Shown here: piece after piece, positions 10,940-23,400 of the stretch
Numbering within the stretch: position 1 is the stretch's first letter
Layout: every line of letters begins with the position of its first letter
Assembly (NCBI GenBank): GCA_029224185.1
Contig: CM055188.1
Span: 31,706,900 to 31,770,899, forward strand
Direction: 5' to 3'
Source: Karalla daura
Taxonomy: Eukaryota > Chordata > Actinopteri > Chaetodontiformes > Leiognathidae
Length of the DNA stretch: 64,000 nucleotides
Notes under the pieces: generated by a model
Databases searched by the model: none
What the model was told of the DNA's origin: nothing
What the model saw: the letters and a program-made list of their open reading frames with translations, nothing else
Translations under genes and position numbers: made by a program

Positions 10940-12790
10940 TCTGAGTAGCTCTTGTGTCTTCCAATCCTGTTACCAAAAAAAAAAGAAACAACTCTCATGT
11001 TAGGTCTAGTCAATCCTCTTGTGCATTTACTGTACATATTTAACCAGCATGAATTCAGCCATATGTACATACTCGTCTTTCCATTCCTTTCATTATTTGT
11101 TTCATTTGGAGCAACATACCTCATGTCCAAATTGCAGTACATAATCCACAAGTGCAGCCTAATCGCAGTAGTACAATTATAATCAGTCCAATTAGACTAA
11201 CGAGTGCAGAGTTTTCCCATCGCTTACATACGTACGGTACCTCCCACTGAATGTACATAATGTCCTGTTTATTCATGCTGTGTTTATATGAATGGTTCAT
11301 GTTTGTGTTGCTCACACCACTTATAGATAAAACCGTTGTGTGTGTATATAAGAATTCCGGTTAGTCTGTACATAGCTCCTGTGTTTGTACAGTTAACATT
11401 AGATAATCTGTAGGTTGGTGCTGCAGATATGTGTCTTAATGCAACACCTTATTAGCCACCATCATGCCGTCACTGTGAAGACTTGACGTCCTGGTCACTA
11501 GGGCCGGTTGCTTTAATCAGCTCTCTCAGTTCAAGGATAGGTTTCATTCATCGTCAATGAAATGCTTCCAGCACAAACCGCTTGAAAAATATCCTTAAGA
11601 GATTTGAATGAACTTGAACTTTATCTTCAGGTGGGAAACAACACCTGTGGGAGTGCCTTGAATTGCAGTTTCAATTTTTTGAAGAAAAGCATTTAGATTC
11701 AAAGAAGACACTAGATATTCTACATATGCTTTCACCTTCAAAGATAAATTAGATGATTTCGATAATGAATGTGGATTAATATAGCAAAACATAATTGAAC
11801 ACAATTATTTAATCATATTTGGGGTTCATGATATATCACAGATTGTAAAGAGGGGGAAATGTGGAGGATTTCCTGTGGGAGGGCTCTGCCAACAGCATGA
11901 GTCACCTGATCCTGAATGTGCACGGGATGGTGTGGTCTGGGGACATATACTCGAGTATTGTGAAGAAGAGAAAGCTGGCGGTGAAACCATATGAGGAGGA
12001 GGGCTGAAGGACTCGGCGTATGAGTCAAAATCATAATCATACCATACCTCTAACTAATGCAATCTGTAGCTTTACATATTGTTGCCTTCGTGGTTCTGAC
12101 GAGATTACGGTCCGGTGGTTGGTGTTGGATGGATGTGGATGACATGGCGATGTAAGACGCGCTTCAAGAATGTGAAATGTTGAGAACCCACAATTGTCTC
12201 ACATGTTATTTGTACAATGCTTAGACTTTCTAAATAGATGCTGGCCTTATGAGAACATCTGGCTCATTTAGCTTATTGTATATATAACGGCTGATTCAAT
12301 TCAAAGATCTCTGTCAAATATAACACAGTTACAGTTTCAGTTATTTCGATGGTACGGCCTCAAAAACACCTTTCCTTTCAATTCTTCTCTTTAATTACAT
12401 TGTAGTTGTCTCTTACGGTGAATGCATCTGCCTTTCAATACATTGTGCAAAAACAAAAACAGGATCAGTCCAAATTGGTAGAATGCCCCTTTAATATCCT
12501 TTAGTTCTTATTTAGATTTTGATTCAGTTTAGTTTTTTGTTACTTTGTTAAATGTTTATACCACATTTTGTTTATTTGAGATGTTTTCCTATGCAGTTGT
12601 TTCATTTGTGCTTTACTGAGTAACTCCTGTCTTTGATCTGTTCAGTGCTTGCAGAGAAAGTTAGGTGTATGATTGCTTTTGCCTGCTGTATCACCTGTTT
12701 GCCCTGCCATCTCCTTGTCGGTACTCTTTCACAGAAGCTGTACATACTCGACAACGACAATAATAAATCCACTTTTGCTTGACACCATAC
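10940..12790 (+). other. wnk2: wnk2 3' untranslated region
   Basis: Sequence after the stop codon holds no splice-linked coding exon and is AT-rich with scattered tgtacata and tgtaaat motifs. A canonical AATAAA lies at 12,762-12,767, followed by a T/G-rich stretch, so cleavage near 12,785 is likely. The 3'UTR would then be about 1.85 kb. Open frames here on both strands are short and show no family features. Confidence 0.6.
12762..12767 (+). terminator. AATAAA polyadenylation signal (wnk2)
   Basis: Canonical hexamer inside a run of caataataaat, the best placed one after the wnk2 stop codon and followed by T/G-rich sequence. Confidence 0.55.
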
Positions 12791-15712
12791 AGTCCTGGAC
12801 GTGTCTCCTTACCAGTGCATGCATCAAGTCAAAGTGTTTCTGTGTGTGTATCTCTTTTTCTCTGTAAGTCTTAAAATATATATTCTGTAAATGCATCAAA
12901 GGCTTTAAGATAATATACAGAATTACTTGATCCCCCAGCTCCCTAATGAAGTTCATTAAATCATCCCTTCATCAAATGTACCTTTTTCAGGTCAACAAAC
13001 CAAACTCACTTCTACCTATGGGTGTCAGAGGGGTCTGCTGGTGGTTTTCTCCAGCTGACATAGGGAAAAAGATGGGGCGGGGGGGCTTCTTGTTGTGAGG
13101 CAACCGCCCTAAAAGCTTCATATTAAATATTGTTAAAACAAAAAGCCTTAAAAATGCTCTTGTCAAGGAAATTCACCTTAAAGGGACAGTGCATAATATT
13201 AATCCCTCATTCTGGTAAATTTTTAGATTTAATTATAAATGTGACCATAAGCTCTCAGGGCAGCATCATGACAGTCCACCATCTTGAAACTACAGCTGCC
13301 GGCGAGGGACAAACCACACCAAGGTGTTTTCCTGCGAGTCAGCACAGAGGCGCTGGAGAAGATCAGAGAGAGGCTTTTTGATACACGGAGGCTACCGTAG
13401 CTGAAGGAAACAGGGAGGCGCTGGAGTGATCTATGTGTTTGGATGTAATAAACGGTTTCACCATTAGATGGGAGTAATTCGTACACAATGTCACTTCAAT
13501 GAAATAACTTATTTGACTCGCGGCTGAAATCTCACTTGGTAAATTTGTTTTGGCAAAGTATCGGATCACAGCAACTCCCCACAATGCTCAGTCGCTCTGG
13601 TTGACAAAGTCTTTTATCCTAAGTTGAGGAGCCTCCTCCTCTCGGAAAAGTCTTAAGTGGGCTTTATGCTAATTGATCGATGATCATCATATCTCCATGT
13701 GTCTGCTCCCTGCTTTCTTCCCCCTCATCAGTATTATACAGATCTGGCAGACTCCAGATCTCCATTGTTCTTCATGACGTGGCCCTCTCTTGGCCCAAGC
13801 AGACACCCTCATCTAACCAGTTACACAACCCTCTCAGCTTACATACCTTCATTCTCAGGTGACATTATCATTTTCTTCAGTTTTGCTCCACTGAATTTTT
13901 GTGCTTTGATGGAAACTTAATGGACTGTCTACTTTTCAAAACTATTTTTGGTTATTACAAATATAACCCGCATGGGTACCAACCCATTTATGTGATATAA
14001 AGAAAAAAAGTTCACCGTGCCACCACATGGGGGCGCACAGCCCATGTTCTCTGTCATGGTCACACAGCACATGCGCGCACACGGTTCCAGACGTTGGGGA
14101 CGGAACCAAACGAGAAACTGATTGATTACACTATGAGCTGATGAACCTGAGAGATAGTATTTTTTGGATTTTCGAGAGAAAGAGAGAGGAGTTGTTTAGA
14201 CCATCCTCTAAAGGACTCCGGTAAGCCGACTGCCACACTAGACCTAGCCACACAGAGGCTAGGTCTAGTTGATAGTTGCTATGTAAAAAAAAAACCTTTC
14301 ATAGCGATACTGTTATTAAACCAATCGGAGTTATAACTCCGTGGCATTTCGTATAACATTGTGAACCGTGAAAACAGTTTTTTTAGAGGATCGCTAAATA
14401 AATTAGCACAAGCTAACATTAGCCGCGAGCAACGCTAGTGATATGCTAGCGGTGTTAAGTACCTCTTTTTAATTATAAGTTCTAATTTGAATACTCGTAT
14501 GGCACTGAATAAGTACAGCCACCTTTGATTTAATCTAAGTTGATTTGACTGCTCTATATCTAACATTTATGCATAGTTATGGATATGTTAGCATAAAAGT
14601 GAAGTTTGAATGGATGTAATGTGATTGCATAGAGAGTAATGATATGTTTTCTACACTCTATGTGTAGATTGTTTTTTTAATTACTGGATCAGGAACTGAT
14701 TCAGACTCCGAGCCGGGGGACGGCTCGGTGGCGAGCTACGAAGGACGAGTGATTAGGACGGTGCACGGTGTGGCCAGCCGTGGGATCTACTCCAAAGAAC
14801 CTCACCGATCATTGATCTTCACTTGGAGCATAGATAAGAACTTACACACAAGTCTAACCGGGTAGTAAATTGTATAGAATAGAACAGAGTTAAACACAAA
14901 ACCTTCTAACAAAAAAGGAGGGACACTTTTCTTTGAATTTTTTTATTTTATTTCAAAGTTATCTGAAAGAGCTCTACTTTTGTCAAATTTCCTTTACAAA
15001 TTTTATCTGTGTAATGCATTAAATTGTCAACTGTTAACTTCACGTTCTCACATTAATATACTCAGCTCTAGACCTAGAGGATGTAGAAGTCACTAGTTAG
15101 TATCTTAAGAACTGCTAAGGACGCTACACAAAACACAACTTTTACTGTTTAAAAGCTGATGTAAGCCAGAAGCAAAGTAAATGCTGGTGTATTTACTGGG
15201 TGAAGGCTACAAATTAATGGAAGCACTGGTAAACGATGTGAAATATGGACAGAAATTGATGGCTCAAGCAGGAACAACTTACGCCCAAAGTATATTATAT
15301 CAAGTTTTGCTATCATTTATCTCCTGGGGCCAACTTAACACAAACAACTTAAGTTAGTTGAAGCAACTTCGATTTAGTTTACAAGGCCCTGTATTAAGTG
15401 TATTCAGTTTACTCAGTTTAATTAGAAATAATACCTCTATTTCTCTGTATGTTGGAACAAAGTGCTGGAAAAGTGGACCCCCAGTGCGTCGGCCTCTAAC
15501 TTCTGATAACTGGTTGTTTTGTCTGACATTCTGATGAAATTCCTAGCAGAGAGGGGTAACGTGTATGTGTGTGGGTGTATGTGTGCAAAAGAGTGGAGAC
15601 AAGCAAGAATTTGCCCTTTGAAAACAAATTACGCAAACCCCAAATGCTGCCCCGCTGTTTGAGTTTAACAGAGACGTTCAGCTGCCAGAGTTGCACTTCG
15701 GTGGGAGCCATC
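12791..15712. other. Intergenic region between wnk2 and the ITIH gene
   Basis: No coding exon is supported here. A block near 13,170-13,640 (agggacagtgcataatat...ctacagctgccggc) looks like a dispersed repeat. A perfect 12-bp inverted repeat lies at 14,238-14,268, just after a donor-like ctccggtaagc at 14,217. The ITIH promoter and 5'UTR should lie in the last few hundred bases, but I see no convincing TATA box. Confidence 0.4.
14238..14268. repeat. Perfect 12-bp inverted repeat (hairpin)
   Basis: CTAGACCTAGCC at 14,238-14,249 is exactly complementary to GGCTAGGTCTAG at 14,257-14,268, with a 7-base loop. It is too short to assign to an element and may be the tip of a degraded palindromic MITE. 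Confidence 0.7.
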
Positions 15713-15784
15713 ATGGCAAGAGGTCTTGTGCAGATCTCAGTCTTCGGGCTGCTGCTGACTTTGGCTGCAACACTACCAAACAAG
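15713..15784 (+). CDS. ITIH exon 1: start codon and signal peptide
   Basis: ATG at 15,713 begins [20 protein letters not shown], a classic short basic n-region followed by a hydrophobic core, ending with LPNK at a gtgaga donor in phase 0. The context gccatcATGG is a good Kozak match. It is the only ATG that gives a secretion signal in frame with the VIT exons. Confidence 0.85.
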
Positions 15785-18700
15785 GTGAGATCTCTCTCTC
15801 TCTTTCTCACACACACATATTCACACGCGCACAATAAAAAAGCACTAAAGGAAAGAGCAGAACATTGGAAAGAACCTATAGCAAACCTCTATTCATGCTG
15901 TCTCAAGCTCTCGCTGCTCTTGAGGAAACAGATGTGTTATGGTTGTGTTTTGTGTCGAAAGCACAGCTGAAAGTGGCTCATGTGTTGCCTGTGCATATTT
16001 GTTTTCAATGCACATTTAAGTCTCAAAAGTCTGGAATTCTGCAGGTGTACGACATGTCATGGGGTTCTGCAACAGTCGGTCAGACTGAGGAGAATGAACT
16101 GCCTTTTACAGCTGCACTTAATCCTGATTTTTATTTACATTTTTACTTAAAGCAGTGTCTCACTACTAAGTGACAATAGTGGTTTGTTATATTTTTGCTG
16201 AAATTCACAGAGGAATGACTTCACATCTTTATTGTTCCTTAATGTCCTGTTTCTGCTCTTTTGGATAAAGCACATTGTTTTTAAAGGTGCTATATAAATA
16301 AAGATCTTTTTCTTAGTATTATTATTATTGTTGTTGTTTTGTTATTGTTATTATTTGGATAATACTTGTTTTTTCGTCCCCCTCCTCCCATCTGTGTGTC
16401 GACTTTCTCCGGGTAGCCCGGTTACCTCCCACACTCCAAAAACATGCTTGTTTGAGTCAAGTGGAGCATATAAATTGTCCCTAATTCTGAGACTGAATGG
16501 TGTGTGTGTGTCCTGTGACGGCCTGGTGGTGTTTTGCTTGCCTTCACTCTGTGTGAGCTGGAGGCAGACACCAACAGACCTCAGTCACACCATTGAAGTG
16601 GTGGGTACAAAGTTGGTAAAATAATATAGATGAAAAGTTTTTCCCCAAGACAGAAGTGTCTTGTTCAAATTGTGCACAGAAAATTAAAGATAAAAATGAT
16701 AATGACAACATCTTGCAAATAAACAAAAAAAGCACCAGCAGTCCAAAGCAAACATTGAACCACTGCCTCTGCTGAACCAGTGTGACCAGTGGCCTCAAAG
16801 GAAACAGGTTCCCAGTTTGACCCTCAGTCCTTAATGAGGGGCTTTTTTTAAGGTCAAGCCAACTCATCCCTTTAAGGTATTTGCACTGAAATGATTTAGG
16901 GCAACAGATGACCAGATGGTTTTCCAGTAAAATCAACTACTGCGGGTCCACAGTGCAAGATGAAGTCACTTGTGTAGTGATTAACTTGTTACATTCAGTT
17001 GGTCAGTTGCTAGCTGTTTTCTGCAAACCCCAGGGCTGTTAATCATTACATTTTATGCAATCATTACACAGTTTATACTTAATAAAGGTGATGTTTATGG
17101 AAAAGGGGTTTAGGCAAATCATAAAATAATCAGAACGGGGTGTTTCTGCAGATTCTGCAATTGGACCAATGAGGTTGCATTAATGCCGCCCACCACAGAC
17201 TGATCTTTGCTCAGCTGGATGTTAGCCAGCGTGTTTCATTGTGAAATGTGCCTCCTGTGTTTGCTCAGGATGACTGGGACATCTACACATTCCACATCAA
17301 CTCTACGGTGAGCAGCCGCTACGCCACCACCATCATCACCAGCCGCGTAGCCAATCGCATGGACGAGTCGAAGGAGATCGAGTTCAGCGTCCGCATCCCC
17401 AAGAATGCCTTCATCAGCAAATTCAAAATGTGGGTCAGACAAAACACACCTGTCAATAATTACCTTTACTTTCACTTCCTGATCAAGGAAATGAATCAGC
17501 AATGTGTGAATACAGAATTCTGTGGAGCCTCCCACCAGTCCCATTAGGCAATATTTTTTATCTTGGGTGAGAAGTGTACAGAATTCACAGTCCATTTCAG
17601 AGACAAATCTGACAATATCAGATTGTGTCTAGATCAATACCAGTCAGAAAAGACAGCCCAGAACCTGGACCCAGAGCATGTGTCTGTACATGGAGAAACA
17701 CTACAAAGTGTGGAAATGCTTGGTAAAGCTGTTTCTCAGCTAAAAATATTCACAGAGATTCCTACGTCCTGCCTAAGGACAGATTTATGAAGTACTGTTA
17801 AGTGTTCCCTTCAAATCAATGTTGTCAACTTAGAGACTTTGTCACTTTGTCACAACTTAGAGACTTTGTCACTAATTAAGCGAGTATTCAAAACTTTTAA
17901 GTGACTCTTTTTCAAATCCAGCAACTTTAAGAACAAGAACAACATAAGAACAAAAGCAAGTGGATTTCATTTTGGTTCTTGAAGATGTTTCACCCCTCAT
18001 CCTAAAGGCTTCTTCAGCTTCAAAGTCAAACCCTGTATTGTTCTTTCCCCTCTCAATGAGCAGCAGGGGCTGCCATGCTCCCTCCCTAGTCCCAAAACGT
18101 TTACAGTTGCAGTCCGAGCAGGAGATGTTCTGCCCTCTACACTGTTGGCTGTGATTGTACAATTGTGTCTTAAATAACTCAGTGAGGAGGGTTGGTTTTG
18201 TGATGTTAAAGAAATTAGTTTTAGTCATATTTAGGGTGTTTTTCACACTTTTTGTCTCTCCCACAACAGCACCCGTTACAATTACACACAGTCAATTATG
18301 CAAATTAGGTAATAATGGACAGGTTGAGTCCTTTCTGAAAAGAAATAGTTTTTAAATGGTTTTACACTCCATAACATTACAGACCAGCATCCAGTATATT
18401 CAATCAACATTTTGGGAGGACTGTTTAAAATCAGCTGAATGATTTCAACAAAATATGACAAATGCCAATCTTGTTTTAGAGAGTACTGAGACAGCACTAT
18501 TTAAAGCTGACAAAAGGCATGTGAGGCATGGACATAAGAAAATCGTTAAAGAAGTGTTTGTAGGTTTCAATTGATCTATAAGCCTCACACTGAATTGTGC
18601 TGCACCCCAAGGACCAATTTTAGGTCCACTTCTTTTTAACTTTTGCATACTGTCCCTCAGTGCTGTCTTTAGGCATAAAGGCATGGCATAAATTTCCACA

Positions 18701-19550
18701 TTTTTGCAGATGATACACTGCTGTACATTGGTGACACCTGTTCGGATAAGACCAATTAATGCCCTTTGTAACGGTAACCCTTATTCCTATACAATCAAAA
18801 CAAAACTGTTGTTCTATGGTGATTAAACCAAAAACTCTTCAGACAGGCCAAAGATGAGTTCAAACCAAACAGATGACCTTCAGATAGTTGTAAGGCTACC
18901 GGCATTATGGGCATCCTCTCTCTCCTTTACCCTTCTGCACACAAATGAATTCCTTATGGATGACACGATGACTTGCAATAACTTCGTACAAGACAATTGT
19001 CTTCTGGCTGCAAGACAAAACCTGATAGGACATAACAGGTTCAGTAGAATTCAGTTGGGTATTTTTGACTTGTCACTGCTGTGGTACAGGATGATCGATG
19101 GGCAGGAGTACGATGGAGTTGTGAAAGCCAAGCAAGAAGCTCAGGAACAGTACTCTCAAGCAGTGTCCCGCGGGGAGAGTGCTGGGATTGTCAGGTACGT
19201 ATCACATTCGCGTGTCAGCCTGGTACCTGGTTGTGACTAGGTCATTTGAGTATTTAGTAAGTAAGTGAATAAGTATTTGATATATGGTACTTACAGTACA
19301 TTGATCAAACACATCATCACTAAACTTTATTACCTGTAGAGGAATATAGGTTAAATGTAATCCCCCCAACACCACTTATAAAACACGAACACCAGGATCT
19401 TGCAAATTCAGGAATTAAAGTTAGTAGTTAGGATTTTTAGAATTACCCTCCAGTCAAATCCCTTTACTAAATTCATTACAATTTGAAGAAATTGAAGAAG
19501 ATGGACTGAGAATGAGTAAAAAAAAAAAAAACAGTAATAAAATCCCAAAA

Positions 19551-19587
<37 letters not shown>

Positions 19588-20445
19588 CATACAGTCAGAC
19601 TGTTTCATTTTAACTTGCTAGAGACAGTGTGGAGACCACTGCTTTGTTGTGTATGTTGCAGTTCTGTAGGAAGAACCCTGGAGGAATTCAAGACCTCTGT
19701 GACTGTGGCCGCTCACAAGAAAGTCACCTTCGAGCTCACATATGAAGAACTATTGAAACGCAAGCTTGGAAAGTACGAGCTGCAAATCCACGCCCGGCCC
19801 ATGCAGCCTGTCAGTGACTTCAAGGTGCCTCTGCTCTGTTGGGAGCTGCTCAGACATGATCCAGTCCTGTGGGTACAAAGCTCTGCACGGTTTCGGCCTC
19901 TTTTAACGTTTTTCTCTCTCAACTTCAGATCGATGTGACCATTAAAGAGGAAGCTGGCATCAGTTTCATCGAGGTGCAAGGAGGACTGAGCACCAATGAA
20001 AACGCCATCACCAAAACACATGCAGGAACACAGGTACAACATGTATCTATACATCATCTTAACTGCGTGTTTGTTAAAGGGGGCATATTATGCAAATCTC
20101 TCTATTGAATTGATTTAAGGCCCCAATATGCTTCAGCGTTTTGGGGAGTGCCGCAGACAGATTTGAGCAGAGAAAATTTGCGCCAACGGCGAGTTGGTTG
20201 TGCATGCACCCCACTGGACTCGCCACACCACTAGGTGGAGTCTACAAAAACCCTGTTGACAACGTGGGAGAGCTCAGTTTGTTTTGAAGCAGCGAAATGC
20301 TATGAATCTGTGTTTAAGTATGGTGATAAAACATCCACTTTTGCCCGGACATGTCCTCTTTTAATGATGTGTGAATTCATTAAAATGTCTGATTTTCATT
20401 TGACTTGTGCTTTGCACAGGCTGTCCTGGGTGTGGTCCTACCACT

Positions 20446-20497
<52 letters not shown>

Positions 20498-23400
20498 TAG
20501 TAGACATCGCTTTTGACCCAGTAGCACCCCACCCCAATTAATCAATTCAAAATATAGTCACCATCAATACATATATCATTTATTATATATGTTTGTCTAT
20601 TTTAAGCCTATTTTAAGATGATGCTCCTCTTCTTCTGCTCTGGGGGGCAGAGACTTGTACCGCCCCCCTGTGGTTGGGCAGAACATTACAGAGGTGGTGC
20701 AGAAACATGCTGGAGGCTCGGTCTGTGCCACGCAGAAGGCACAGACGCTGGCGCGGGTGAATACTGTGGACTTTAGTTTTCTATATTTGTGTATCCAGAG
20801 TGCCTCCCGACCCCTTAAATGTCAGTTTCGACCATTAAGTGCCGTGGTTTTGATTTTTTGATTTCTGTCTCGTTACGTAACAAGGATGTTGATTTGTGTT
20901 TTCCCATAAATCCATAAACCTCAGCTGCTGGAGCAATTCTGCCATTTTCTTATCTTCACTTGTGTGAAGATCATCTTCACTGCCTCACCGCTAGACTGTC
21001 TGTAGCCTGGCACTAGACTATTGCATCAGAGGTGGGCGGGGCTTGAAGAGCTCATTAGCATTTAAAGGGAAAGGCACCGAGCGAGTGTGATAAGAACCCG
21101 GCTGTGCTCAATCGTTAAGCTTTTCTGAACAAAACATGTTTCTGTACTATCATTGCTTTCTCTACATTACATCATTACATCAAGAGGTTCCGATACGATC
21201 CATATATGAGCATATTATGTTTCCCTCAATATGTTTTATTGAACATCAACAGTACTGTTTGTGCTGTTTTCATTTTTTCAGTGAGCAGGGTACAGGCTAC
21301 ATCTACTACACATGTCGATCACACTGGGATAAATTTCAGACCATCTATAAGGAGTAGTGCAGGAGTTCCTGTGTCAGAGTCAATCGTTCCAATTTCAGAA
21401 CCCTATCCCATTGGTTATCTTCAATATGTCTGGGATCCTATTCGCTTTAATGTCCTCATCTTGCCCACTTTGTATCCAGCAGTAGGTGTGTTTCCATTAC
21501 CCGTAGAAATGTGCAAATCTAAATATCACATCAGATACCTGAACTACTATTACTACTACTATTACCTCAAAGTGGATTTTTACCAGAGGAGGTTTTCCAA
21601 AACTGATGTGATGTTGCATGAAGACTTAGAGTTACGATTTCAGAATCATTTATTTTATTTTGCGAAAATCTGTAATGAAAATGCAGGGGTCTGGAATTGA
21701 GTCCAACATAGAACACATACACACACACATACACATGCACACACACATCAATTGTTCTCATAATCACTCCTTAGGGCAATTTTAGAGTCTGCAGTCAAAC
21801 GTAAGACATGTTTTTGTACTATGGGAGGAAACCACATCAGTCAAAAAAACATCCAGTTAAGGGGAAAATACTCACCAAACTGCTGATTTGCCCCTCAAAG
21901 AAGTACCTCAATCAATCGATATATAATCATGCACTAGTAGAAAAGGCCAAATGCACGTGACTATTGTGTTGCATTTCATCTTTACAATGCATATTTCATA
22001 ATGCATATATAAAGATGCATCTTAAACAATATACAAGGATGTTGCTTGGCCCACAAGTCCCCTCTCAGTTCCTCTCAGGACTAAATGACCTTAAGTGTCA
22101 CTGTTTTTCTGCTACAAAAAATCTGATGCAACATCAGCAGAGCATGAAAACACATTTCTTTTGATCTCTCTTTGCTTTTTTTTTTTTTTTGCAAGACACA
22201 TCAGGGGGTGGATCAAAACCTTTGGAAGGGCAGCTGTGACCCACAGACCCCATATTTGTCATGTTTTTGTTCACACAAAGCAAAACCAAAGTCATCCTGT
22301 ATCTGTTGACTCACACACATCTGTCCAAATCAAACGCCAGAATGGCAAACTAAGCTGTGTTGTACCAGTGGAAATAAGGAGAATGCATGTTATGACATTT
22401 AATAAAAAAATTAAGCACACATAAACCTGATTCCTCCTGTTTTCAGGCATGGATTTATTACTACCCAACTGTGGAACAACAGAAAACCTGCGCCAGCTGT
22501 GGGGAACAAGGTGTGAACGGAGACCTCGTCATTGTTTATGACGTCAACAGGGATAAGCCATTGGGGGAAATCAAGGTAGAGCAAGAGTTTATTTCCTAAA
22601 GACCGACTTCATGTCTACATTCTACTTGTCACAGTAATAAGTTTTGGAAAACTATTGTAAATCTAGCTATGATAAAAGAAAGCACTATTGTGTTGAAAAA
22701 AACAACGAGCACATGGTCCTTTATCACACACATTATTTTGCATGATGATGATTTACCATTAATATTTTTTCATCATTTTGTTGTTAATTGATTGTGAATA
22801 TGCAGTTGATTTACTTAATGTGAAGAAGACAAAACCTAACAGTGGGGGACCAAACTAGTAACAAACTAGTGAACTAAATAAAATTCAATACACAATTTTA
22901 TATATACATGTATGTATATCTGTGTGTGTATAAAAAAAATAAATGATGATATCACTTTGAACAATTATCCTGCAGGAATAAATAAAGTACTTTATTTATT
23001 TATTATTACTTTGCTTTATTTACTTATCTTTTGTTACGCTATCTATTAAACACAACCAAACTTTATAATGGAAAACTGCATGGTCTTAACTATCATGGAG
23101 GAAAAAGGGGGGGAGGGGAGGAATAAATAAAGAACTGAGATCGTAATTCACATCCATGTTCTCATGAACATGCAATGTGAGTAAAAATTTGTAGTTAATG
23201 GCCAAGTAAATTATGGTCATGCAGAATATGGTTTTAATAAGTAGTTGTGAATAATAGACAATCTGGTAGAGCAGCTGGTTAAAGGTGAACATGTGTTTCT
23301 CCAGCTAAATAGTCAGTGATGTTTTCTGACCCACCACACCTTCTCTTTACTCTCTTTAAGCACTCAGCGGGATACTTTGTTCATCACTTCGCTCCCTCTA

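Noticed and set aside
21206..21700. 164-codon + frame in ITIH intron 5
   Set aside because: It includes low-complexity Tyr runs from a TAC/TAT repeat and lacks any family signature or fitting splice phase.
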